A stretch of 64,000 nucleotides of DNA from Exiguobacterium acetylicum (GTDB lineage: Bacteria > Bacillota > Bacilli > Exiguobacteriales > Exiguobacteriaceae), in contig NZ_CP082333.1 in NCBI RefSeq assembly GCF_019890935.1, forward strand, positions 274,001 to 338,000, in the 5' to 3' direction. Positions within the stretch are counted from its first letter, which is position 1; every line of letters begins with the position of its first letter. The translations under genes and the position numbers were made by a program. The notes under the pieces are model-generated. The model did no database searches and was not told the DNA's origin. It saw only the letters and a list, made by a program, of their open reading frames with translations. Positions 8,884-17,203 of the stretch are shown piece by piece.

Positions 8884-8924
8884 AAATAAAAAAGCCAAAC
8901 TGCGTGTTAGAAGCAGTTTGGCTT
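8884..8924 (-). terminator. Terminator of the copper operon
   Basis: AAGCCAAACTGC and GCAGTTTGGCTT pair around a nine-base loop. Read on the minus strand the stem is followed by a T-rich run. It lies eight bases after the copZ stop codon. Confidence 0.9.
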
Positions 8925-8931
8925 AAAAAAA

Positions 8932-9138
8932 TTATGCAGTCGGCACATCATAGCCGATCTCTTCAATCGCATCGACGAGACGTTCACGAGGAACATCCTC
9001 GTGCTGGACTGTAACCTGGTTTTGTTCAAGTGAGACAGTTGCCTGTTGTACACCTTCGACTTCAGATAGAGCGGATTCGACACTCGCTTTACAGTGATTG
9101 CATGTCATACCGATAACAGATAATGTTGTTTCTTTCAT
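8932..9138 (-). CDS. copZ: Copper chaperone CopZ
   Basis: A 68-residue HMA-domain metallochaperone that carries Cu(I) to the efflux ATPase. The copper site is GMTCNHCKASVE, near residue 11. The fold pattern ends with VDAIEEIGYDV, as in Bacillus CopZ. It is the last gene of csoR-copA-copZ; its ATG overlaps the copA stop by four bases (ATGA), so the chaperone and pump are translationally coupled. Expression is expected to be induced by copper through the CsoR operator upstream of the operon. Confidence 0.96.
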   Translation of the reverse strand: MKETTLSVIGMTCNHCKASVESALSEVEGVQQATVSLEQNQVTVQHEDVPRERLVDAIEEIGYDVPTA

Positions 9139-11264
9139 GATGATGTTCCTCCTTTAGATAGTGGGGTACGTTTTAATCGTAACGCATTCGTCACGACAGA
9201 GACAGAGCTGAATGCCATGGCGGCACCCGCAAGCCATGGGGCAAGCAGTCCGAAAAAAGCAACCGGGATACCGATCGTATTGTAGCCAAGTGCGAAGACA
9301 AGATTTTGACGAATGTTTTTCATCGTCTGCTCACTCAGCTCGATTGCAAGTAAGACTTGTTTCAAGTCGTGTCCAAGTAACGTCACGTCTGCTGCTTCAA
9401 GGGCAACGTCCGTTCCGCTACCGAGCGCGATGCCGACATCGGCCGTTACAAGAGCAGGGGCATCATTGATACCGTCTCCGACCATCGCGACACGTTTCGT
9501 TTGTTGAAGTGACTGAATGACATCTGCCTTTTCAATCGGCAAAACGTCAGCAAAGACGAAAGCTGGATCCAGTCCCAGTTCTGTTGCTAAATGATCGGCG
9601 ACTTCACGACGATCACCGGTCAAGAGATACACTTCCTTAGTCTCTCGCAACTGCTGGATCGTTTCTTTCGCTGAATCTTTTAGCGCGTCACGGATGGCGT
9701 ATCCGGCCGCAACTTCTCCATCGACAGCGACGTATACGAGTGTCGCTCCAGGTGATGTCCAATCAGGAAGAATGATGTTTCGTTCCTGTATCATTCGCGC
9801 CGATCCGACGATGAGATCATGTCCCATGATTTGTCCTGTGATCCCACGTCCTGATTCGACGTGGAACCGTTCGATATCAAAGACGACATCCCGTTCTGCT
9901 GTGATGGCGCGAGCAAGAGGGTGTTCCGATTGCCGTTCAAGCGCAGCAGCGAAATCGAGCGCTGTCTCCGTACCGAACGTTTCGACGACGACGGGGCGAC
10001 CGACTGTCAGTGTTCCAGTCTTATCAAAGACGACAGCATCGACATGTTGAAGATTCTCGAGTTGAGCGCCCCCTTTAAAGAGAATCCCTCGTTCAGCCCC
10101 TTTTCCGGTTCCGACCATGATCGAAGTCGGTGTCGCAAGTCCGAGTGCACATGGACAAGCGATGACGAGCACCGCGATGGCAGGACGAATCGCTTCCGCA
10201 AAGGATCCGCTGATCATCCACCAAGCGGCTAACGTCAGAAGCGCAATGGCAACGACGATCGGCACGAACACACCAGAAATTCGATCGGCTTGTCGTTGAA
10301 TCGGTGCCTTTTCAGTCTGTGCTTGTTCGACGACGCGAATGATTTGTGCGAGAACCGTCGATTGTCCGATTTTTGTCGCTTCGACTTGTAAAGATCCGTT
10401 CGTATTCAGCGTACCGCCAATGACGGATGCCCCAACCGTTTTATGAACAGGCGCAGATTCACCGGTCAACATCGATTCATCGAGATACGCGTCGCCTGCA
10501 CGAATGATACCATCTGTCGGAATTTTGTTTCCAGGTTTTACGAGTAAGATCATCCCGGTTTGAATTGCCTCAATCGAAACGACTCGTTCCTTCCCGTCCT
10601 CTAAGACGACGGCTTCTTTTGCTTGTAGGGAGAGCAGGCTTTTAATCGCTCCCGTCGTCTGTTGTTTCGCACGGTCTTCGAGGACTTTCCCGAGCAAGAC
10701 GAGTGTAATCAAAATCGCGCTCGTCTCAAAGTAGAGATGCGGCATATCAGAGACGAGCAACATTTCAGCAACGGAATAAAAGTAAGCTGCCGATGTTCCG
10801 AGTGCAACGAGGACATCCATGTTGGCACTCCCGCTCCGTAAACTTTTATAAGCCCCACTATAGAAGGGCGCTCCGATGATGAATTGCACCGGTGTCGCTA
10901 AAGCAAACTGTAGCCACGGATTCATCAAGAATGGAAGGTGGAACGGACTGTTCGGAATATGCGTCAGCATGCTCGCGAGCAACGGTAACGATAGAAGGGC
11001 CGCGATCATAAAGCGATACAGCATCCGGCGATTCGATTTTGTTGCGTGTGGTGCTTGTTTGACCGTTGCCCCGTAGCCGATTTTTCGGATTTTTTCGATG
11101 ATTGCTTGATCGTCATAGGCATCGGAAATCGAGACACGAGCGGTTTCAAGCGGCAAGTTGACCGTTGCTTCGACTCCGTCCATCCGGTTGAGGACTTTTT
11201 CAATCCGGGCGGAGCAGGCGGCACACGTCATGCCTTCAATATCGAACTCAATCGTTTTTGACAT
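9135..11264 (-). CDS. copA: Copper-exporting P1B-type ATPase
   Basis: Pumps Cu(I) out of the cytosol at the cost of ATP. It has one N-terminal HMA domain (GMTCAACSARIE, near residue 11), then membrane helices, the actuator motif LTGESAPVHK, the intramembrane metal motif CPCALGLATP, the phosphorylation site DKTGTLT, and the hinge GDGINDAP. The 709 residues are shorter than Bacillus subtilis CopA because that protein has two HMA domains. The ATG at 11264 follows GGAGG. It is flanked by csoR upstream and copZ downstream in a single operon. Confidence 0.97.
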   Translation of the reverse strand: MSKTIEFDIEGMTCAACSARIEKVLNRMDGVEATVNLPLETARVSISDAYDDQAIIEKIRKIGYGATVKQAPHATKSNRRMLYRFMIAALLSLPLLASMLTHIPNSPFHLPFLMNPWLQFALATPVQFIIGAPFYSGAYKSLRSGSANMDVLVALGTSAAYFYSVAEMLLVSDMPHLYFETSAILITLVLLGKVLEDRAKQQTTGAIKSLLSLQAKEAVVLEDGKERVVSIEAIQTGMILLVKPGNKIPTDGIIRAGDAYLDESMLTGESAPVHKTVGASVIGGTLNTNGSLQVEATKIGQSTVLAQIIRVVEQAQTEKAPIQRQADRISGVFVPIVVAIALLTLAAWWMISGSFAEAIRPAIAVLVIACPCALGLATPTSIMVGTGKGAERGILFKGGAQLENLQHVDAVVFDKTGTLTVGRPVVVETFGTETALDFAAALERQSEHPLARAITAERDVVFDIERFHVESGRGITGQIMGHDLIVGSARMIQERNIILPDWTSPGATLVYVAVDGEVAAGYAIRDALKDSAKETIQQLRETKEVYLLTGDRREVADHLATELGLDPAFVFADVLPIEKADVIQSLQQTKRVAMVGDGINDAPALVTADVGIALGSGTDVALEAADVTLLGHDLKQVLLAIELSEQTMKNIRQNLVFALGYNTIGIPVAFFGLLAPWLAGAAMAFSSVSVVTNALRLKRTPLSKGGTSS

Positions 11265-11277
11265 CAGAAAACCCTCC

Positions 11278-11574
11278 TTACTTTTTCAATCGAGCGATGA
11301 CCGCCATCAACTCATCGACGTAAGCGTCCGTGCTGTCTTGACGGGTGGCGACTTCATGCATGCACATCTTGACGTGGCGCTCGATGATTTGTAGTTCGAC
11401 TTGTCGTAATGCTGCTTGAATCGATGCCGTTTGCGTTAAGATGTCGATACAATACCGATCTTCAGATACCATATTGGCAATGCCACGGACTTGCCCTTCG
11501 ATGCGCTTTAGCCGTTTCATCAACGCATCTTGTTCTTCGTTCGTTCGTGGAACGACGGGGTGATCGTGTGTCAT
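11278..11574 (-). CDS. csoR: Copper-sensing repressor CsoR
   Basis: A 98-residue all-helical repressor that leaves DNA on binding Cu(I). The ligand set is visible: Cys in DRYCIDIL and His plus Cys in IERHVKMCMH, the C-H-C arrangement of CsoR. The segment MKRLKRIEGQVRGIANMV is the family's first helix. It is the first gene of the copper operon, 13 bases before copA. A G/C-tract dyad typical of CsoR operators lies about 50 bases upstream of its start, so autoregulation of the whole operon is expected. Confidence 0.95.
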   Translation of the reverse strand: MTHDHPVVPRTNEEQDALMKRLKRIEGQVRGIANMVSEDRYCIDILTQTASIQAALRQVELQIIERHVKMCMHEVATRQDSTDAYVDELMAVIARLKK

Positions 11575-11623
11575 AGTCGTACCTCCTTTAGTGATCTTGT
11601 TGTTATATTTACTGTAACATATA

Positions 11624-11638
11624 GGTATGGGGGGTACC
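11624..11638 (-). promoter_or_regulatory. CsoR operator
   Basis: GGTATGGGGGGTACC has GGTA/TACC arms around a G-tract, the layout known for CsoR targets in front of copZA operons. It lies between a possible -10 (TATACT on the minus strand, just upstream) and the csoR ribosome binding site, a suitable place for repression. Confidence 0.7.
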
Positions 11639-11660
11639 AGTATATAGCTTGAGCGATAAA

Positions 11661-11689
11661 AAAAGCAGTCGCGAGAGACGACTGCTTTT
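11661..11689. terminator. Terminator of the DHA2 transporter gene
   Basis: GCAGTCG and CGACTGC pair around seven bases, with A-runs and T-runs on the outside. On the minus strand it directly follows the transporter stop codon. Confidence 0.85.
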
Positions 11690-11693
11690 GTAC

Positions 11694-13229
11694 TTATTGA
11701 TTGGAAACTTGCGGTTTGACGATCGTTTCGTTCAATGAGCGTTGATCGCTGATGATGTCTTCAGCTTGTGTCGCCCGTTTAATGAAGAAGGCAAGAACGA
11801 ATGCTAGACCAGCAATGAACGTCGAGATGAAGAACGCATAGTTGATTCCGTCAAGCGTCGCTTGCATCGTAATCTGCTGTTTTAAAGCAGCAGCTGCTTC
11901 AGCTGTCGGTTGACTTGTCATGTTCTTCGCTGCTTCAGCCGCGAGTTCTGTTCCACGTGTCTTCGCATGCGTCGACATGATCGTTACGAGCAACGCTGTT
12001 CCGATCGCACCGGATACTTGTTGCAACGTATTGTTCATCGCTGTGCCATGTGGATAGTAGCGTGTTGGTAACTGGTTCAAACCGTTCGTCGAGACCGGCA
12101 TCATGACCATCGACATCCCGAACATCCGCAATGAATACAGAACGATTAGATGCGTATACGTCGTATCCATCTCGAGCTGACTGAAGTAGTAACTGGTAAC
12201 GACTGTGATGAACAAACCAGTCAACGCAAGAGGACGTCCACCGATTTTATCAAACAGTTTCCCGTTGATTGGTGACATGACGGCCATCAAGATCGCCCCT
12301 GGTAATAGCATGAGACCCGCATCAAGTGGTGAGATCCCGCGAATCGTCTGGACATAAATCGGAAGCAATAACATCCCAGAGAACATCGCCATCGTGACGA
12401 CCATCGAGATGGCAGAAGACAAGGCGAACATCGGGTAACGATAAATCTTGAAGTTGAGCATCGGACGTTCCATATGGAGCTGACGGTAAATGAATGTCAC
12501 GAGTGCGATGACTCCGACGATCAACGCGCCGTAGACGTGGAAGCTGCCCCAACCTTTAGAGCCAGCTGAGCTGAATCCATACAGTAAGCCACCGAAACCA
12601 AGTGACGAAAGTGCCACGGAAGCGAGATCAATCCGAGTGGCAGACCGTTCCTTGACGTCACGAAGTAAGAAGAAACCAGCAACGAGAACAATCAAGGCGA
12701 TTGGTGTGATGAAGTGGAACAACATCCGCCAATCATAGTGCTCGATGATCCAACCAGACAACGTCGGTCCGATCGCTGGAGCCCCCATCATGATTAATCC
12801 GAAGAAGCCCATCGCAGTCCCACGTTTTTCAATCGGGAAACTGACGAGCATGACGTTCATCAGTAACGGCATCATGATTGCAGAACCAGATGCTTGAATC
12901 ATTCGTCCTGCGAGTAGCACAGGGAAGACTTCTGCGAAGCCGGCAAGAATCGTTCCGGCCGAGAAGAGCGTCATCGCGAGTAAGAAGAGGCGGCGAACCG
13001 AATATTTTTGAATCAAGAACGCAGATGTCGGAATCAAGACACCGTTGACGAGCATGAAACCAGTCGACAGCCATTGAGCAGTTGATGGTTCGATCGCTAG
13101 GTCCTTCATGATCGAAGGAAGGGCGATGTTGAGCAATGTATTATTTAAGAAAGCAATGAACGCCCCGATCATCAAAACGGCGAGAATGCCGTAAGGAGCT
13201 CGAGCTGTATGAGTTGCACTTTGTTGCAT
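11694..13229 (-). CDS. DHA2-family MFS multidrug exporter (LmrB/EmrB-like)
   Basis: A proton-driven drug efflux protein of 511 residues with about 14 hydrophobic segments, the DHA2 topology. The first helix has the family motif FLNNTLLNIALPSIMKDL, and the helix 5 motif is present as GPTLSGWIIEHYDWRMLF. The loop between helices 2 and 3 carries the variant YSVRRLFLLAM. GGAGG precedes the ATG at 13229. It stands alone, with terminators on both sides of its unit. No regulator gene is adjacent, so its inducer cannot be guessed. Confidence 0.93.
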   Translation of the reverse strand: MQQSATHTARAPYGILAVLMIGAFIAFLNNTLLNIALPSIMKDLAIEPSTAQWLSTGFMLVNGVLIPTSAFLIQKYSVRRLFLLAMTLFSAGTILAGFAEVFPVLLAGRMIQASGSAIMMPLLMNVMLVSFPIEKRGTAMGFFGLIMMGAPAIGPTLSGWIIEHYDWRMLFHFITPIALIVLVAGFFLLRDVKERSATRIDLASVALSSLGFGGLLYGFSSAGSKGWGSFHVYGALIVGVIALVTFIYRQLHMERPMLNFKIYRYPMFALSSAISMVVTMAMFSGMLLLPIYVQTIRGISPLDAGLMLLPGAILMAVMSPINGKLFDKIGGRPLALTGLFITVVTSYYFSQLEMDTTYTHLIVLYSLRMFGMSMVMMPVSTNGLNQLPTRYYPHGTAMNNTLQQVSGAIGTALLVTIMSTHAKTRGTELAAEAAKNMTSQPTAEAAAALKQQITMQATLDGINYAFFISTFIAGLAFVLAFFIKRATQAEDIISDQRSLNETIVKPQVSNQ

Positions 13230-13390
13230 GAATATCCTCCTAACTAAACTAACGGTACATATTTCTATACGGTCGTTCTATCTGTAGTTTATCTTAATCT
13301 GATTTAGTTCGAATTACAAATAATAATAGCTAAGAAAGATAATTTTATTTTTTATGTAAGATTGAAAGCGTTTTTCTAGTGAAGTAAATA

Positions 13391-13430
13391 AAAAAGCGCA
13401 ATCCTTCTCGTTAAAGAAAAATTGCGCTTT
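13391..13430 (-). terminator. Terminator of the SSADH operon
   Basis: AAAGCGCAAT and ATTGCGCTTT pair around an 18-base loop that contains CTTCTCGTTAA. Almost the same hairpin, inverted, occurs at 18956-18995, so this terminator belongs to a repeated sequence. Confidence 0.8.
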
Positions 13431-13462
13431 GTCTTCAGTTTGAAACAGCCGGAGGTCTAGCA

Positions 13463-13789
13463 TTATTGGATGTTTGTTTCGAGTGCGTCTTTCGTGATGT
13501 CGTAATGAGAGGCTGTCCAGACCGATTTACCGTCTTGAATGAATAAGACTTGTGGTGACTCGTGTCGAACGCTGTAATGTTCGGCGATGTGATTCGATAA
13601 CGTCCGGGCTTCTTGGACGAAAAGATACGCCGTTGGAATAGACGTTTCATCCGCGAACTTCGTATACTCCGAGAAGCCTGCGGCACTGATCGGGCATGTC
13701 GTGCTGTGTTTGCAAATCACGAACGCGGTGTGTTCGGACGCAAATTGATCAAAATCAGAAATAGATTGCAGCTTACGTGGTTGTGTCAT
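13463..13789 (-). CDS. brxC: Monothiol bacilliredoxin (YtxJ/BrxC family)
   Basis: A thioredoxin-fold protein of 108 residues from the bacillithiol redox system, thought to remove bacillithiol from modified protein cysteines. The active site is KHSTTCPISAAG, the single-cysteine C-P-I-S motif of YtxJ. The stretch LFVQEARTLSNHIAE is also characteristic. I start at the ATG at 13789, eight bases after GGAGGG; a GTG nine bases further upstream is possible. It follows the decarboxylase gene by five bases and is the last gene of the operon. Confidence 0.9.
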   Translation of the reverse strand: MTQPRKLQSISDFDQFASEHTAFVICKHSTTCPISAAGFSEYTKFADETSIPTAYLFVQEARTLSNHIAEHYSVRHESPQVLFIQDGKSVWTASHYDITKDALETNIQ

Positions 13790-13794
13790 GTATA

Positions 13795-15423
13795 TCACCC
13801 TCCATACGTCCGGAGACGTTCACTTAACTTTAGATTTTCCCGGTAATCGACCGGACAGTCAATCAAAACGGGTCCATCACTTGCAAATGCTTGGTCAAGA
13901 CAATGTGCGAGGGAGCCGTGTTCACCGACACGGAGACCGAGTGCGCCGAAGGCATGAGCCAGTTGAACGAGGTCTGGATTGTCAAACGTGATGTAGGACG
14001 ACCGCCCATACGCTTGTTGCTGTTTCCATTCAATCAGTCCATAGGTTCCGTCACGCCAAATCAATACGACGAGCGGAAGCTTCAGACGAACAGCGGTCTC
14101 GAGATCTTGACCATTCATCAAAAAGGCACCATCTCCAGCGGCACAGACGATTCGCCGGTCCGGATATAACAGCTTGGCTGCAAGTGCACTCGATAAACCG
14201 TAGCCCATCGAAGCAAATCCGTTGGAAATGAATAACTGATCCGGACGTGTCGTTTGATAATGGCGTGCGAGCCAGACTTTGTGTGCGCCGACGTCCGAGA
14301 AGACCATGCCATCCTCGCCGACGGTTCGTTCGAGTTCACGGACGATACTTTGAGGATGTAAAGGCAAGGCAAGCGAGTACGTTTCTTGAATCTCGTCGCG
14401 TAATTTATCGCGATCTTGTTGCCAGTCGTTCCACGCACGCTCGGGCAGTAAAGGAGTCAATACAGTCAGCATATCGACGAGTGGTCCGACTAGATTCGCG
14501 ACGACCGGATAATAGGCATCGATTTCGTGAGGATTCGTATCCAAATGGACGATTGGTGTCTTTTTCGGATTCCATTTTTGCGGAGGTAACTCCGTAATAT
14601 CGTAGCCGACCGTGATGATGAGGTCACTCGCATCGAGAATCCGCTGGTTGTAATCGACGTCTGGTAAACCGATCGTGTGTGCAGCAAGCGGATGGTGCGA
14701 AGAAATCGCTCCTTTTCCCATCATCGTCTCGACGACGGGAGCTTGGAGCTTTTCGACGAATGCTCGAAACGCATCGAGTGCTTGTTGCCGATGAATGCCA
14801 AATCCAGCAATGATGACTGGACGTTTTGCGCGCTCAATCAGACGTAAGGCATCGGGATCATCAATCGTCAAGGAATGGAGATGCGTTGGTGTACTGTCTT
14901 GCTGTAAGGGTGTCGCTGCTTGATCACGTTCTTGTTTTGCAATGTCTTCTGGAAAAGAAATATGGGTCGCCCCTGGTTTTTCGCTTTGTGCCGTCGCGAA
15001 GGCACGTCGAACGATTTCCGGAATGACCTCCGCCGACAGAACGGACGTACTAGACTTCGTGACCGGACGATAGAGGTCTACGAGATTAAACATTTGATGC
15101 GATGCTTTATGTTGCCGTGCTGTCGCGCCTTGACCTGTGATCGCAACGACAGGGGAGTGATCCATCGTTGCACTTGCAATACCGGTCATCATGTTGGTCG
15201 CACCAGGACCAAGCGTCGATAGGCAGACACCCGGTCGCCCACTCAGGCGACCGAACATCGCTGCCATGAACGCAGCGTTCGTTTCGTGACGCGTTGTGAT
15301 GAACGTGATCGACGAACGACTGAGTGATTCGAGCAATGTGATATTTTCCTCACCGGGAACACCGAAGATATGCGTGACGCCCTCTGCCTCTAAACATTGG
15401 ACGAACCAATCCGCGGCGTTCAC
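13795..15423 (-). CDS. ThDP-dependent decarboxylase, acetolactate-synthase-like; candidate 2-oxoglutarate decarboxylase
   Basis: A thiamine-diphosphate enzyme of 542 residues with the usual three domains: pyrimidine-binding (1-165, catalytic Glu in TTRHETNAAF), central (190-330) and diphosphate-binding (360-540, GDGAFLMNGQDL). After GDG the canonical N-N is replaced by IWRDGTYGLIEWKQ, unlike catabolic AlsS. The gene starts with a GTG overlapping the stop of a succinate-semialdehyde dehydrogenase gene (GTGA). From memory, the same pairing and the same sequence style (ITTRHE, LSTLGPGATN, RSSYITFDNPD) are seen in the cyanobacterial 2-oxoglutarate decarboxylase that was once annotated as acetolactate synthase. 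The enzyme family is certain, the substrate inferred. Confidence 0.85.
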   Translation of the reverse strand: MNAADWFVQCLEAEGVTHIFGVPGEENITLLESLSRSSITFITTRHETNAAFMAAMFGRLSGRPGVCLSTLGPGATNMMTGIASATMDHSPVVAITGQGATARQHKASHQMFNLVDLYRPVTKSSTSVLSAEVIPEIVRRAFATAQSEKPGATHISFPEDIAKQERDQAATPLQQDSTPTHLHSLTIDDPDALRLIERAKRPVIIAGFGIHRQQALDAFRAFVEKLQAPVVETMMGKGAISSHHPLAAHTIGLPDVDYNQRILDASDLIITVGYDITELPPQKWNPKKTPIVHLDTNPHEIDAYYPVVANLVGPLVDMLTVLTPLLPERAWNDWQQDRDKLRDEIQETYSLALPLHPQSIVRELERTVGEDGMVFSDVGAHKVWLARHYQTTRPDQLFISNGFASMGYGLSSALAAKLLYPDRRIVCAAGDGAFLMNGQDLETAVRLKLPLVVLIWRDGTYGLIEWKQQQAYGRSSYITFDNPDLVQLAHAFGALGLRVGEHGSLAHCLDQAFASDGPVLIDCPVDYRENLKLSERLRTYGG

Positions 15424-16856
15424 GCTAGTCCACCGATGGAAATGTACTTTGTCTCGAGATACGCTTCGAGTCCTTCACTGCCACCTTCGCGCCCAAGACC
15501 GGATTGTTTCATTCCACCAAATGGTGCTTGCGCAGCGGAAGGCACACCATCATTCCAGCCGACGATTCCGTAATCAAGCCCTTCGATTGCACGAATCGCA
15601 CGCGCGTAATCCTTCGTAAAGACGTACGAAGCGAGACCGAACGGTGTCTGGTTGGCGTAACGAATCGCTTCCTCATCAGAACTGACACGCTGGACGGGAG
15701 CAACAGGTCCGAACGTCTCCTCGTTCATGATCAACATGCCAGGTTTTACGTCCGCGAGAACGGTTGCTTCATAGTAATAGACATCATTGTCTTCATCCGT
15801 CGTTCCTGTTCCGCCCGTGACGACTCGCGCACCAGCGGATGTCGCATCATCAACATGTTTTTTGACTTTATCGTAACCTGCTTTATTGATCATCGGTCCA
15901 ATCTTCGTCTCAGCATCCAAACCATTTCCGGTCTTCAGCTTCGCTGTCTCTTGCCCGAGTTTTTCAACGAACGCGTCATAGATCGAGTCGGATACGTAAA
16001 TCCGGTTTCCGCAGACACACGTTTGTCCGCCATTACGGAATTTCGATTTAATCGTCTCAGCGACGGCTAAATCAAGGTCACAGTCATCAAAAACGAGAAT
16101 TGGGGCATGTCCTCCGAGTTCGAGCGACATCGCCTTGATCGTCTCTGCTCCTTGCGCCATCAGCGTCCGTCCGACTTCGGTTGAACCAGTGAAGGTGATC
16201 TTATCGACATGTGGATGTGTTGCGAGTGATTCACCGAGTGCTTTCCCGCTCCCTGTAACGGCATTGACGACGCCTTCCGGAATCCCGACCTCCTGACAGA
16301 GTTCAAGAAGACGAAGCGCGGTAAGCGGAGTCGCTGTTGGCGGTTTGATGACGAACGTACATCCGGCGACGAGTGCCGGAGCAAGCTTTCGGGTAATCAT
16401 GGCTGCCGGGAAATTCCACGGTGTGATCGCAGCAACGACACCAACCGGCTGTTTGATGACTTGAAGTCGTTTAGAAGCATCATGCGTTGGAATGACACGT
16501 CCATAAGCGCGTTTTCCTTCCTCTGCAAACCATTTGACGAAGTTTGCGGCATACTGCACTTCACCTTCTGATTCAGCGAGCGGTTTCCCCATTTCAAGCG
16601 TCATCAGGCGAGCCAGTTCATCTTTTTTCTCAATCATCTTCGCATATAACTTCTCGAGAAGTTCGGCACGTTCGTAGACTGTCCGTTTCGACCAATCGGG
16701 AAATGCCTTCCGTGCTGCTTCTACTGCGTCGTTGACGTCTGATTTTGTTCCGTTTGGTACACTACCGACGACTTCCCCAGTTGCTGGATTCGTAACATCC
16801 GTCCGTTCTCGTCCGTGATCTAGCCATTGTCCACCAATAAAGAATTGTCCCTTCAT
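15420..16856 (-). CDS. gabD: NAD(P)-dependent succinate-semialdehyde dehydrogenase
   Basis: Oxidises succinate semialdehyde to succinate. A full-length aldehyde dehydrogenase of 478 residues: ITPWNFPAAMITRKLAPAL marks the coenzyme domain, FTGSTEVGR the nucleotide loop, ELGGHAPILVF the catalytic Glu and GQTCVCGNRIYV the catalytic Cys with the paired second Cys of SSADHs. The start at 16856 follows GGGGG and AGG. It is the first gene of a three-gene operon with a ThDP decarboxylase (4-base overlap) and a bacilliredoxin. No GABA transaminase gene is adjacent, which argues for a substrate source other than GABA. Confidence 0.92.
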   Translation of the reverse strand: MKGQFFIGGQWLDHGRERTDVTNPATGEVVGSVPNGTKSDVNDAVEAARKAFPDWSKRTVYERAELLEKLYAKMIEKKDELARLMTLEMGKPLAESEGEVQYAANFVKWFAEEGKRAYGRVIPTHDASKRLQVIKQPVGVVAAITPWNFPAAMITRKLAPALVAGCTFVIKPPTATPLTALRLLELCQEVGIPEGVVNAVTGSGKALGESLATHPHVDKITFTGSTEVGRTLMAQGAETIKAMSLELGGHAPILVFDDCDLDLAVAETIKSKFRNGGQTCVCGNRIYVSDSIYDAFVEKLGQETAKLKTGNGLDAETKIGPMINKAGYDKVKKHVDDATSAGARVVTGGTGTTDEDNDVYYYEATVLADVKPGMLIMNEETFGPVAPVQRVSSDEEAIRYANQTPFGLASYVFTKDYARAIRAIEGLDYGIVGWNDGVPSAAQAPFGGMKQSGLGREGGSEGLEAYLETKYISIGGLA

Positions 16857-17074
16857 CCTGAAAATCCCCCTTTTTTACATGCATTGGTAAGGGTATACCC
16901 GAACGAAGAAAAAAAGATTCACTTTCGGAAGGAAAGGTTATGCAAAAGGGTAGAAATCGACCGATAAACAGTGTAGGATAATTCAGTAAATGTAATGTAA
17001 AACGACCTGAAATATTCAGTGTGAACGAAGAGTGACAACCGTTGATGTGAAATGGTGGAATCACCCCCGAAACA

Positions 17075-17102
17075 TTGACTTTAAAAGTGGATTTGATAAG
17101 AT
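17075..17102 (+). promoter_or_regulatory. SigA-type promoter of the alpha-glucosidase gene
   Basis: TTGACT and TAAGAT are separated by 16 bases. Transcription would begin near 17109, just ahead of the operator-like palindrome at 17118. Confidence 0.65.
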
Positions 17103-17117
17103 GAAGGTAGAGGAGTT

Positions 17118-17133
17118 GCGCAATCGGTTGCGC
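17118..17133 (+). promoter_or_regulatory. LacI/MalR-type operator
   Basis: GCGCAATCGGTTGCGC has perfect six-base arms and the central CG of LacI-family sites such as MalR operators (CGCAAACGTTTGCG type). It lies just downstream of the promoter, where a bound repressor would block transcription. No LacI-family gene is in the window. Confidence 0.65.
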
Positions 17134-17203
17134 TGTGTATAGAAGTTCAATAACTAATGAAAATAACACCCCAAAGACTGACCTACGAGAGGATTCACGA
17201 CAC

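Larger units (their letters stand above)
16857..17203. other. Divergent regulatory region between gabD and the alpha-glucosidase gene
   Basis: About 350 bases hold the promoters of both units. On the plus strand a good promoter (17075-17102) and a palindrome (17118-17133) precede the glucosidase gene. On the minus side only the GGGGG ribosome binding site of gabD is clear. The open frame on the minus strand that runs through this region has no ribosome binding site and merely extends gabD. Confidence 0.6.

Noticed and set aside
13363-13376. cre-like sequence TGAAAGCGTTTTTC upstream of the DHA2 exporter
   Set aside because: It misses the consensus at both final positions and lies about 130 bases from the start; too weak to list.
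13795-15423. Catabolic acetolactate synthase (alsS)
   Set aside because: The motif after GDG differs from AlsS, no alsD or alsR gene is adjacent, and the gene is coupled to SSADH.
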